Shown here piece after piece: positions 35,491 through 46,700 of a stretch of DNA of 64,000 bases. The stretch's first letter is position 1; each line of letters starts with the position of its first letter. The DNA is taken from positions 829,922 to 893,921 of the forward strand of contig NC_092678.1 of assembly GCF_964355755.1 (NCBI RefSeq). Direction: 5' to 3'. The notes under the pieces were generated by a model, which worked only from the letters and a program-made list of their open reading frames with translations, did no database searches and was not told where the DNA came from. The DNA is from Antedon mediterranea. Taxonomy: Eukaryota; Echinodermata; Crinoidea; Comatulida; Antedonidae. The position numbers and the translations under genes were made by a program.

Positions 35491-38131
35491 TGAAAATGGT
35501 CTTGTTATCGTAAGCTAGTTGACGGGTTCAGCATTGAAACAAGTACAGGAGTTGTTATTACTAAAACTAGAAAGAGAATAAATAAATAAGCGGAGAGAAA
35601 TCACAAATGAAATAAATCAATAGGAACTGAACTACTTGATTGTAGTATAGTAACAATAACATTGGGTTTACATTGGTTAAGTTTGGTTCCCATTGGGCGC
35701 AACGTAAGAACGTAAATACAAGCTTGTAATTGGTCAACTAACGTGCGCCCTGCCTACGTAATTGCGTTACGTGCAAGTGGAAACCAAGCTTTAAGATGGG
35801 CTTGTAAATTTGGAATAGATCTACTATCATTTAAAATCACGAAAGCCGATAGAAAGACGATATCTTATAAATCTATAAAGAGTACTAGTTCAATACGTTA
35901 TTAAAAATGTAAATTGTAAAGGGTTGGACACGTCAAGTGGATAACAGGCAAACCACATGATACCTGCTTTCTTTTAATGAATTGTTATCAAACGTTTTAC
36001 TTGGATACATTTGAACAATGTTGATGTCTTAATCACAGAATTGAACTCTCCACAGTGAACTGATCACCTGGAAATGGAAGGCTTTGTGACTCGATTCAAA
36101 AAGATTCAATTGAATAGAACCGAAACATACAACAACAAATTGGGATAAAAAGACTGAAAATAACAGACTGCATTGGTAATCACGTAGGCGGCGATGATAT
36201 ACCGGATGACAGCAGACAGTATACAAACGAAGAACCTCAATGGTTTAGATGTAATCTTTTTACTGTCTATAATAAGCGTCCTCGTGGTAGGCCTATCTAG
36301 TGTAGCAAAAATACTGTTATACTAAAGTAAGCCTACATCCCCATCGTACTCGCCCCCCTCCGACGACTTTTTCAGGGCGAGGGGTTTAGTGTGGTTTGGT
36401 TGCTACATTCTGGAAGACGTAATTTGAAGGAATCATAAATCATAACACTATTTCACACCCTTGAGTTATTACCAAACCATATACTGTATTGAATTCTCCA
36501 TCATTTTAAATTAACAATCTATAAGTAGAACCCGTATTAAGGAGACACCTTGGACACCCAGCAAATGTCCCCTTTAGAGGAGTGTTCATAAAGAGATGGA
36601 TTCTATAACAATTTAAATTGTCAACCAATCATGACATTCGTTTTAAACATTGTTTGGAGTTTTTCTCTAGGTTACACGATGATAGATGGAGACGGTCTAT
36701 TTTTATACCTCCATGGAAAAATAGTGTAGGCCTAGTACAGTTGTTATATCTTTTATGCAGTATTTCCGAAATAAACACACTGAGATGTTTGTTAAAATGT
36801 GTTTATTTGCAGCCTTCTACTCATTTTTCTCGTAAGGCATCTATGAGAGATACCGCCATTGTGATAGTACTCCATATGCTTTCGTATTCAATGTGTGTTA
36901 ATACTGTATATTCATCAACCATTTATGAAAAATAAATAATTATAATATCCAGCCATTAGGCCTATCGTTAAAGTGCGTTCACACTTCATAGCTGATCTGG
37001 GCCTCGATCCGTGGTTAAATAAAGAATATTTACTATGTTAGCGTGTGTGAAAGGGTACAAATTATTATAAATATTATCAGAAATATTCGAATATTAAGTA
37101 CACCTGTGTAAAATAGATTAAATGATAATAAGCGTAAGTATATACTCACAATGGATTCCGTTATCAACAGTCAGTAGCCCATAAAATGTAAGTCTAATCT
37201 AAAAATGACACGGTCACAATTAAGATATTGCATCTGTTATTAAACTTACCTTCATATATCAAAATATATAATATCCAAATAATAAAATTACTTAAAATTA
37301 ATATCCGTAATATTGATAAGAAGGTCGATATTATCGTTACATTATGTACTGGGCTCTATCAAGAGATATCATTATTGTATATGTATAAAATGGGCGAGGG
37401 TTGGCAGCATTTTCTAGTGATGATGTCAGAGCGTGTTGCGCGTATAATAATAGAATTAATCAAGCGTAATGTACGTCCTATTGAAATAATTGTATAGAGC
37501 CTTACCTTCACAACAATGCTAAATCCTACTCTATTTACTCCATGCTTTAGGCTAACAATCAAGAACCATAGGTAAATTATGAGGCATTCAAAGGGTACTG
37601 TGTATTGGAATATCTTTACGGTTCGATGGGAAACCCCGTGTGACGTCAGGTACACGCGAGTGGTACACGCGCGCGCTTAATAAACCACGTTTATTACAGG
37701 TATACATATAATAGGTATACGTATAAATGACGCATAGACTGCAACCAATCGATGACTGCTTATAGCGAGGGGAGGGGATATACGAGAGGTGTTGCGCAGG
37801 AAAAACGTCACTACAAACTTACTAGTGCGATGAGGATTTGAAACGTATTTGCCGTGACGTCATCACGGCGTAAAAAACAACACCATACAAAGGCCTATAC
37901 TTACTCTATTTAAATACGGTATGTTATGTTAATAAGATAAATAAATATGGTTTTATTCTACGTTGCAATATGTACAAATCATACGTCATAGTAACGGACT
38001 TAAAGTATCCTTATAACAGTACAGACTTAATTATGACAATTTATAAGTTTATTCAGGAATGATTTAACTTTTGTCCGAATTTACTTTAATTAACTTAACT
38101 ATTTTAATAAATAATGTTTTTCTTTCAGATT
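35491..38131. other. Intergenic region between the PCSK9-module gene and the cytokine-receptor-like gene
   Basis: Should contain the PCSK9-module gene promoter. It includes one MITE family B copy (35677-35794) and four TAGGCCTA or AGGCCTA sites. ORFs at 36029, 36618, 37228 and 37359 show no domain or phase-consistent splice partners and are not called. Confidence 0.5.
35677..35794. mobile_element. MITE family B copy 1
   Basis: TTAAGTTTGGTTCCCATTGG and the inverted GTGGAAACCAAGCTTTAA enclose CGCAACGTAAG, TTGTAATTGGTCAACT and CCTACGTAATTGCGTTACG. Confidence 0.75.
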
Positions 38132-38137
38132 TTTATT
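38132..38137 (-). terminator. Poly(A) signal of the cytokine-receptor-like gene
   Basis: AATAAA on the minus strand only about 11 nt past the TAG stop at 38148, implying a very short 3' UTR. Confidence 0.7.
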
Positions 38138-38147
38138 CATTGGAAAA

Positions 38148-38468
38148 CTAATGTACTATAAAATTAGGCAGGTAGTTGGGTTGGACATAGTCGTCGGTCT
38201 CGACTATGACGTTATTTTTCGAGCGGCGGCGTTCATACGCGACGACGACATTAAACTCGTCTTCTTCTTCTTCGTGTTTTTCTGGTTCTTGTGACGGCAG
38301 TTCTTTATTAGAGTCACGTGACGTCGTGTGTTCTTGAGTGGTGTTTCTTCCAACTTGTCGATATCCTGTACTTAGTCTAACTGGATTCAGGTCATCAAAT
38401 GTTTCACACGATTCCGTTTGTTGCGGAGGAGAAGCCGATGACTTATATTCAGCCATAACCGAAGAAAA
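38148..38468 (-). CDS. CRF2-like receptor exon 7: cytoplasmic tail
   Basis: 106 residues starting FSSVMAEYKSSASPPQ. Tyr sites are AEYKS, GYRQV, VAYERR, DDYVQP and NYLPNF near the C terminus. No exact YxxQ STAT motif is present. The frame is continuous upstream of the first ATG to the acceptor. Confidence 0.82.
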   Translation of the reverse strand, partial: FSSVMAEYKSSASPPQQTESCETFDDLNPVRLSTGYRQVGRNTTQEHTTSRDSNKELPSQEPEKHEEEEDEFNVVVAYERRRSKNNVIVETDDYVQPNYLPNFIVH

Positions 38469-41400
38469 CTAGCAAAAAGAGACAAATTACTTACTGCAGT
38501 AAAGGCAATGTTTTTAAAGAAATATTGAATATTGTCACATAAAATAATATTTTGGTGGTTATAAAGAAAAATAAACATATTCATGATTGCACTTTAGTCT
38601 GCGCATGTGCATATGTTTCTAAGTTCACAGAAAGTCTTTTCGACTTGACATGCTGTGTAGTCGCGGCGAGCAGCGTCGTAAAAAAACAAAAACCGGGTCG
38701 CAAGTGGTCAAAAGCATGCTTACCCAGTGTGGTAGATGAAATCGACGTCTATGCTCAAACACACGAAGGAACTTAACTACAGCGACTGAGGCGAACAGGA
38801 TGACGACGACAGCACATGTGAACAGAGTGTGCGCCAACGACCAAGACGACGACGCAGTGACGTCAGCAACTCTCAAATAGTCTATAAACACAAAGTATTA
38901 TACAGTGTTTTATTACGATTTATGCTGTAGGCCTATATGTGTGTTTGTAATTGAAATCACATGAAGGACTTGTCGATTCTCTGTTATGTTACATATTGTA
39001 TCACATGTGATGCCTGTATCATATCCAATAACGTATACAGGCTCCATGGTCACACTCAGCCGACTGAAACAGTGCAAAACACACCATTATTAACATATCC
39101 TGCAGTAGGCTACTGAGTTGGACCATGGTTTGGTATTGAAGCAAAGAGAGACATGTGATGCCTGTATCATACCCATTAACATATTACAGGCCCCATGGCC
39201 ACACACACCAGTAGCTGGTGAGTTGGACAATGGTTTGGTATTGAAGCAAAGAGAGGCATGTGATGCCTGTATCATACCCATTAACATATTACAGGCCCCA
39301 TGGCCACACACCATTAGCTGGTGAGTTGGACAATGGTTTGGTATTGAAGCAAAGATAGACATGTGATGCCTGTATCATACCCATTAACATATTACAGGCC
39401 CCATGGCCATAATTAGCTGGTGAGTTGGACTATGCTTTGGTATTGAAGCAAAGATAGTTAATTGCATCAAGGACCCGGATGTGACGCAGGTGCTAATCAT
39501 ATTACGTAATAACAATGTATTTTACCATAATAAATGTTTAACGTTGATTATGATAAAAATGTACGTGATCAATTAATGTTAAAGTTAAAATTAAAAACCA
39601 GCTGCAATGCGAGAACTCTTACATAGAGGGATGGGAACAAGAGAGGGCGATCGGTCACAATACAATGACATGACATAAATAACATTAATGTTGCACATTA
39701 ATTCACCTTTGACCTGCTGAGTAGCATCATGTTCTTCATCATCAGCATTATGAGAATGTGTATAAATATTGGTGACGTCATCAATAACACTAACCGTTCC
39801 GTCATCTCTTAACTTAAACTTCCTCGTGGAGGGCGGTGCAGGACTTAGTGTTCCCGAAAGTACAGAAGTGACTTGTGCTATTTACACTGATTCTGGTTCT
39901 AGAAAAATGTCATTCACGTAGTATGTATTTGTCGGCTCTGGCGTGTACAATTCATCAATCTATTGATCAAAAACAAGACGAAAATGTTGGTAAAAATAAT
40001 GTTATAAATGTTCAAAGATCGGTTGATAATATTATAACGGTAACGGTCGCCAATTTAATTCAAAAGTACTGTATCATGAACTTAGACACTATTTTAAACA
40101 TCGGCTGGGGACGGATAGATTAAATAAATAATCAATAATAAATTAATAATCAATTAATAATAATAATGTAATTATAATGCTCTATACCCATACTAAAGCT
40201 CTGTCCACATTATCAAACTTAATGTGATACTAAAATGTGATGTGCTCATATATGGACATGATGATGTCATATCACTACCATATTTGGGCATATTACACTT
40301 TGTCAAATTAGTTTGATAGTGTAGAGAGAGCTTTAGGCTGCCTACCTGTAATCCTTCTGGGCCCATAATGATTATGTTTGCTTCCAGAAGATATACTAAG
40401 TTCAATTCTTCATTGTCGACGCGCATTGGGACATTAGTGTCACCAACCAAATAAGGTGTTGTTGGAAACAACAAGGTAAACACCAATGTGTCATTGTTTA
40501 TCAAACTAATGTTATTGATGTCCGGAGCTCCAATGACACCTGGATTTAAAACAAAAACCATGCTTGATATTTAATTTGTGTTTTAATATTGTAAATACTG
40601 GTAATATCTTTTTATAAGTGTTTTTATTAAAAAAAATTAATAAAAAAATTAATGTGAAAGAAGCAATCAAGGAGTTTCAATGCAATCACACCGTCAGCGA
40701 ATCACAAAGTCTACGCGCGCGTGCACAATTCTGATAATTACTACGCGTTTTATGCGCACAAAATTCAAGTGATGTTTTTTTTCATGTCACTGACAATTTG
40801 ACATCATACTTTCGGTTTTTGTTTACAAAAAATAAGCTCCATCTTCTTTGTTGCTTAAAAGTGCATAAGTTTTAAGTAGCAACTTTTTTTTCTTTTTCTT
40901 TTATCTTTCGCACCTGTCTCTCTCTGTATTTGTTTAGAATCATCTTCTGATTGCTTTTGATTACTTCGGAATGCACGATTTTAGAATGATGTCTCCGCGG
41001 CACTTATTAGTTTCACTGCGGAAGTCGAAAGGAACAATTCAAACGCAATGATCGATAAATAAAAAGTACAAATCATCATTACATATTAGTATAATTTACA
41101 GGTTATGTTGAAGACTTCCTTTTAATAACGATAAAAACAGAACAAGGCCAAGGTCGATAATATTTTACGTTTAGCGGGCACAACATTTTAAATCTTGCCT
41201 CTTCGGTTTTGTCTTTTGTTATTATGTAATATACGATACCATGCTAACTGTGTTTTGTCATCTTATGTTTAAGAAAATAAAATATATATTTGTGCTACCA
41301 GAACATTCCCTGAACATTATTTAAAAACTTATAAAAGATGACTCCAAAAAAGGTTTGCTCCTTTGACAAAATGTAGGCGGATATATTTTGACAAATATAC

Positions 41401-42389
41401 GGCCTCTCATCGGACATAAGACATCTTATCTTACCAATATATGAAAAGATCAAATTAAAAATTTAATAAGTAGGCCTACCTAAGTACCTAAGTACCTAAG
41501 TGTAGATTGTGTGCTAAGAACACAAACTCACCATCTTTTACTGGGTTGTGTTCGGCAGCTTCAACCCATTCACTGAATGTTCTATTTTGGCTGTAGTAGG
41601 TCCTCACTCGTGCGAAGATCGGAGCTTGCACCACAATGTACCCATTCTCCATCTTCATTTTACAAATTGTTGTTGATATGTTCTGACACATCTTTTCTAT
41701 TTTCCATGGCCTGAATTAAAATAACATTTGTAACATTTAAGCTTGTTTCCCATTATATGATTATTATAAGTACAACGCGCAACACAACAACGCGCGACGC
41801 AAAGACAACGCGCAACGCAAGGACAAACGCACAGCGCAATGACAACGCGCGACGCACGGACAAACGCAATTACAAACGCGCAGCACAAGTGAGTTGACCA
41901 ATGACATGACTCGGCGTACAAGCCACACTTCGGATAATCATAATTACATCGTGAAGAGTATAACCCAAATTAGGTAATAACAATATTTACTCTCGCAACT
42001 TCTCGCTATTCCTACTTTGGACGGTGTACGTTAGTGTAGCGTTGGTCACTTTTGGTCCGTCCCATGACATCGTGGTGGACAGGTCACGTGTCACAACAGT
42101 CACATTGTAAGGCTCATAAATACCTTGGAAAATAAACATATTAAACAAAAATAAAATATTGAAAGACATATAACAAAATTGCCTATTAGGTAATCGGTTA
42201 GTACGTAAGTCATCTGAATTTAGCACATACCTAAAGCCCTATTACAAACTAGTCCAAGTTAAAACAATATCTTTTATCCTATAATTATTATTTAATTATT
42301 TTATAAACATTTTGCGACATACCTTTAATTCTTTTGACAGATACAGTGAGTGTAATACAGAGAATAACAACACTAGTGGTTGCATGCAT
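38148..42389 (-). CDS. Class II cytokine receptor (CRF2/tissue factor family)-like receptor, in-frame stop in exon 5 (7 exons)
   Basis: Seven exons sum to 1305 nt (434 codons) and join in phase. Exon roles are signal peptide, D1a, D1b, D2a, D2b, membrane helix and tail. Intron phases are 1-2-1-0-1-0, which as I recall is the conserved pattern of vertebrate class II cytokine receptors. D1 shows YNVTVVTRDLSTTMSWDGP, the pair CQNISTTIC, and IFARVRTYYSQ with SEWVEAAEHNPV, then VIGAPD opens D2, as in the family's W-C-C, YxxRVRA, S-W and IGPP signatures. Membrane helix is at about residues 291-311. A single TAA at 39882-39884 interrupts D2 at codon 217 where the family usually has a Tyr. It may be a null or soluble allele, a pseudogene or an assembly error. 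Ligand unknown. Confidence 0.82.
38724..38881 (-). CDS. CRF2-like receptor exon 6: transmembrane helix
   Basis: SWSLAHTLFTCAVVVILFAS then VAVVKFL, followed by the basic HRRRFHLPHW with a possible Box1-like proline. Phase 1 in, phase 0 out. Confidence 0.85.
39003..39440. repeat. About 107 bp tandem repeat, four units, intronic
   Basis: TGTGATGCCTGTATCATACC through GGTATTGAAGCAAAGA repeats in the intron between exons 5 and 6 of the CRF2-like gene. Confidence 0.9.
39707..39959 (-). CDS. CRF2-like receptor exon 5: second half of D2, with premature TAA
   Basis: TNTYYVNDIFLEPESV, then TAA, then IAQVTSVLSGTLSPAPPS, all in one frame. A juxtamembrane acidic segment (HNADDEEHDATQQVK) follows. The segment before and after the stop together fits the LxPxTxYxxxV strand of the domain. 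Phase 0 in, phase 1 out if read through. Confidence 0.75.
39882..39884 (-). other. In-frame stop codon inside CRF2-like exon 5
   Basis: TAA at codon 217. All other codons of the seven-exon model are open, and reading resumes in the same frame through the membrane helix and tail. A single substitution from a Tyr codon would explain it. Confidence 0.7.
40194..40335 (+). mobile_element. MITE family A, complete copy
   Basis: 142 bp with near-perfect inverted ends: TAAAGCTCTGTCCACATTAT at the left and ATAGTGTAGAGAGAGCTTTA at the right. The interior holds a single TATCACTACCATATT unit. It lies in intron 4 of the CRF2-like gene, close to the exon 4 donor. Confidence 0.85.
40346..40539 (-). CDS. CRF2-like receptor exon 4: first half of D2
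   Basis: Opens VIGAPDINNISLINNDTLVF, equivalent to the IGPP linker and first strands of D2. Ends GPEGLQ in phase 0. A family A MITE sits 11 bp beyond its donor. Confidence 0.85.
41532..41710 (-). CDS. CRF2-like receptor exon 3: second half of D1
   Basis: Two Cys eight apart (CQNISTTIC), then APIFARVRTYYSQNRTFSEW and EHNPVKDG, matching the class II D1 C-terminal half. Phase 2 in, phase 1 out. Confidence 0.88.
41740..41905. repeat. ACAACGCGCAACGCAAGG degenerate array, intronic
   Basis: About eight irregular 18-20 bp units such as ACAACGCGCGACGCA. Their sequence resembles the termini of MITE family B, and a CAAGTGAGTTGACCAATGAC segment follows. Confidence 0.65.
41991..42123 (-). CDS. CRF2-like receptor exon 2: first half of D1
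   Basis: IYEPYNVTVV and STTMSWDGPKVTNATLTYTV carry the Trp and the TYTVQ strand of a fibronectin III-like cytokine-receptor fold. Phase 1 in, phase 2 out. Confidence 0.85.
42323..42389 (-). CDS. CRF2-like receptor exon 1: signal peptide
   Basis: MHATTSVVILCITLTVSVKR then IK. The donor GTATGT follows in phase 1. An alternative ATG lies four bases further in, but out of frame. Confidence 0.75.
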
Positions 42390-43526
42390 ATTACACGATG
42401 TTGCAGGTTATTAACACCACTCACAAACACAACACCAACACACCACCACACGAATGATTTTAAACAATTCGGCGAAAGATAAACATTTTCTTTGTATACT
42501 TTAGTTTCGAATCTTATTAACTGCGCGCTTGTTGGTTAGTTTCTGTGACGTAACAACTTGTTCGGAAAGTCTGTTTCAGGTCGAAAAGATATATAATGAC
42601 AGATATTGAAAAAAAAACTATATATGTACTGTAATGTAATAATGTATATGATACTCGGCAACAAATACAACTAAAGCTTGGTTCCCACGCAACTCAAGTA
42701 ATTTGACCAATCACAAAGCAGTGAATTATATGTCGCTTGTGATTGGTCAACTCACGTGCGTTGCGATTACGTCATTGCGTATCGTCCAATTGGGATCGAA
42801 GCAATAAACACGAAGCTCATCTAAATGATGTCTATAGCTATTTGTGTAAATTTCGCTTGTTTTCAATACTCGATTAAAAAAACGACAATTATGGATGGAA
42901 TGGAATTGTTTATTTTAAAAAGATATTCTTTGTTCTTACTTAGATATAATTGATTGAAATGACGTAAAACATTCATTTTACCCTTTTTAGAATGTCTCAA
43001 ATAGATGGATGTAACAGGGATAAATTAATGCAATTAATAATATATTTCACAGCAATTTTGCAAAATACCGAACACGTACAAAACGGTGAAACAACACCTA
43101 TTATATAGTACATTAAATAACATAATAATGTTTAACTGTCTTATACTTATGAAGTTAAATAAAGTGAAAACAGTTTAAATTTATAAAACATTATTCAATA
43201 TCCGGCCGCATTACATCTTTCATAGTCTGTGTAAATCGGTTACAACAAAAAGAGATGACGTGTGCGCTACTTTCCATGACGTGTACGCTAATTTCCCTGA
43301 AGTCTACGCTAAATTCCATGACATCACAAGTAGTACTCAACACTCGTACACTAGTTTTTTAATGTAGTACCGTAACGTACATGGATTTCGTCAACATCCA
43401 AAAGCGCTGCCAACGATACTATAACAATATCTATTTCAAAAGTTCGAATAGGCTCTATAGTATACACGCTTTAACATGAATTAAATTCTTAAGTACAACA
43501 ATGTATAAACACAAATATGTTCTTTT
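42390..43526. other. Intergenic region upstream of the CRF2-like gene
   Basis: It contains a MITE family B copy (42673-42803) and about three 23 bp repeats of CCATGACGTGTRCGCTA (43253-43325). The CRF2-like promoter should lie here, but no core element is obvious. Confidence 0.5.
42673..42803. mobile_element. MITE family B copy 2
   Basis: AAAGCTTGGTTCCCACGCAA, then TTTGACCAATCACAA, and the inverted CGCTTGTGATTGGTCAACTC, ending TTGGGATCGAAGC. Confidence 0.8.
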
Positions 43527-43532
43527 TTTATT
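43527..43532 (-). terminator. Poly(A) signal of the SRCR receptor gene
   Basis: AATAAA on the minus strand about 87 nt past the stop at 43619. Confidence 0.65.
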
Positions 43533-43569
43533 ATAAAAAATGTACAAGCGAAGGTTTAATGTCTGATGT

Positions 43570-43626
43570 GCATCAGCTGCCGGCGGCGGCGCACTTTACA
43601 AGCTGCCGGCGGCGCACTTTACAAGC
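43570..43626 (-). repeat. Short tandem repeat covering the SRCR receptor stop codon
   Basis: The 23 bp unit GCTTGTAAAGTGCGCCGCCG repeats about 2.5 times. The first copy contains the TAA stop of the receptor gene; the second lies in the 3' UTR. Confidence 0.8.
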
Positions 43627-43763
43627 CGCCGAGAACAGCACTATCACTTTCATCATTGTTTTGGAATTCATAATTACAGAACGGCGTATCATCTTTGTCG
43701 TGGTTCATGTCCGGTAAATTGACGCCATGGTCTTTGTTGATATAAGAACGAGGTAACCGGTTA
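43619..43763 (-). CDS. SRCR receptor exon 20: cytoplasmic tail
   Basis: 48 residues, acidic, with SYINK and NYEFQ (YxxQ) Tyr motifs and the end DSAVLGGL. Phase 2 in. Confidence 0.82.
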
Positions 43764-46700
43764 CTGTGGATAAAATAGTAAGTGAAATAACTATTAAATG
43801 CACCGCTATACACGTGCCAACAACTATTAAACGTACACCAAAACACGCGCCAACAGCTATTAAACGCACACCAACACACGCGCCAACAGCTATTAAACGC
43901 ACACCACCACCACACGCGCCAACAGCTATTAAACGCACACCAACACACGCGCCAACAGCTACTGTAAACCACCATTAAACGTAAACAATCGCGTCATTGA
44001 AATATCATCTTTGTCATGGTAATCATCATTTTTCAATCATCACAAGAAATCACCTCACTCCAATTAACAATACATTTGTTTTCATACCGTTCATTTTTCT
44101 TCCTAATTATCAAGATGGCGGCAACAATAATGATGAACAAGATCAGAACAATAACTATTATTACTAGTCCTACAACCACCGCTGAGTTATCAGAACCTGC
44201 AATGACAAACAATACAAAATGAACTATAATATTACTAAACTATTTCTTGAGAGTCTTCACATGAGTGTTCCCACTTGGACTCGCAACGCAATAAGTAATT
44301 TGACCAATCACATCATCATCATTCGAACAACTGGTCGCTTGTGATTGGTCAACTCACTGGAGTCTGCTGAGTGGGAACGACGCATAATTGAATTGAATAT
44401 CATTTGAATATTTCAAATTGATGGGCCTATAGAACGAGGTATTATATTGCTTACCGTTGTTTTCACCTCGATAAGTATCGACATTTGGTGGTTTCTTTTC
44501 TGTGACCTTTTCAGTCACTTTTTCAGTTTTCTTTGTCACTGCTGGTGTTTTTGTAGTAGGAGCAGGTTTAATTTCTGCAATAATAATTATGAGAAAATGT
44601 GATGAAAAGTAAAGATGTATTATATTGGCGAGTACGGGAACCATTGAATTATCACTGCGATCACCAATAGAGGGGGTAATAGTGTTTTTGCTGCCATCAC
44701 AAATTGTTGACAATCAACTTTTGTTATTTATTTACCCATACCTTGCTAAATTAATTAGTTTAAAAGCAAGTAGTCCTCTATTTATGATGAGGTGCAAATA
44801 AATACTATCTTAACTAAGTTAAGTATTACATGAATAATAAAGGTGTATTGGAGGAGAAATAGATTATTTTGCCTACGGGAGTACGGGAACCATTGAACTA
44901 TTAATGTGATCACCAATAGAGGGGGTAGTTGTGTTTTTTGCTCCGATCATGATTTTTGAAGAATAAAGAGATGCTTGGATACTAGTATTAAGAGATGCTT
45001 GGATACTAGTATTAAGAGATGCTTGGATACTAGTATTAACGCAGTTTTTTCATAAATAAATGTGTATACATTATTATGTTGGGGAAATAAATTGATTTAT
45101 TTTTATAAGTACGGGAAGACTATATGATATCTGTATTAATAGAGAATAAAACAGAATGGATTTTAAAGCCGGTTTATTTCTGAAGAATATGAATAAAGCA
45201 GAGTTAATCTCACGTTGACAAGAAGGCGGTTGTCCCTTCCAGACGCCGCCTGCACTGCAGATCATATAGCCTCTCGTCTTAGAGTTATCTTCATAGCCGT
45301 CCTGGCAGTCGTAAAACACAACGGAGCTGAACGGATGCGATGTGTCCACTGAACGCACTTTTGCGAACGATATCTCAGGAGGTTTGTAACAAATAATTGC
45401 TAAAAGAAAAGTTGTACTCTTGTAAAAATTTCGAGGTACTTAATTTTATTTTAATAGTTTTAATAGTCTTTAAAGTAATTTCACCATTTCAAACCCCAAT
45501 GGAAACTAATTTTTTTTTAGGATTAATTAAGTTGTCTTGAATTCATCATCAAATGTTTTCCTTAGTTTTTTCTGATGTTTTTCATTTGACTGTTTTTATT
45601 TATGATGTATGAGTTGAATTCGGAATAAAAACAAACAGCAAAAATCATTTGCGAAATTCCTGAAATTTGAAAATCTTACTTTTGCATGTTGGTAGAGGAT
45701 TGTCCCATTGGCAATCGTCTGTACACGTCAGTGTATCAGCACCAATCAGCTCAAAGCCATCATTACACGTGATCTTTAGCGTATCTTCCAACTCGTACTC
45801 ATCTTCCTTTGGTGTTACGTCACCGTTACAAATATCACCAGGATACATACACGCTCCTGTACAAACAAAATATTTTGTTTGAATATTATTATCGCAAATA
45901 GCGTGCGCGACGCATGGTGGAAAGGTTTGGGACCAAACGTCAGGACGCGTACGTACATGATGTTATTGTTTGTACACACGCGTCGTGACGTTTTGCTCCT
46001 AAACCCTTTCCCATCATGCACTCTGCAATGATTTGCGATAAACCTTATTAATGGTGCAAAGTTTCTAAAGCCCTGTCTACACCTTCAAACTTTATGTGAC
46101 AATAAATGTGATGTGCCCATAATAATACATATTTCTAGAGCGCACTTACTTCGCCACCAAAGGTGCTTAAGGCGCCTTCAATATAGACGCGGTGACGTCA
46201 TATTACTACCATGGGCACATCACATTTTTTTTGTCAAAAAAGTTATGATAGAGTGTAGACAGAGCTTAGACGACGAGAGAATAATTAAAATCGTTAAACT
46301 TACTTCGGCAATAAACTCCAGCTTCATCCGCTTGTCTGCACGGTGACGGGCCAAGCCGTTTATTACACTCCCGTAGGTGCGTCTCTGATCCCGAACATTT
46401 CACTGTATTCCACACCAATTCTGTCAGGCTAGGAAACTCGCCTTTCACAGCTGACCTTGCCGCGCAAAAACCAACTTCACGACAAGCGACCTTTGCTGCA
46501 TCAATGTCCCAGCCGTTGCCGCATATTCCACCCCATCTACCACCAACAAGCACCTCTACTCGCCCTCCTATTTCGTCTTCGCCATTGTTCACCAACCTCA
46601 CCTCTGGAGTAAAAAAAAAAAAGAAGTTAAGATTGCTTTAAATATAAATATTATAGGCTAACGCGCATCGTCGTCTTAAAGCAATTCTCAATATTACTGC

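Noticed and set aside
36618-36935. 105-codon plus-strand frame as a gene
   Set aside because: No recognisable domain, no signal peptide and no phase-consistent neighbours.
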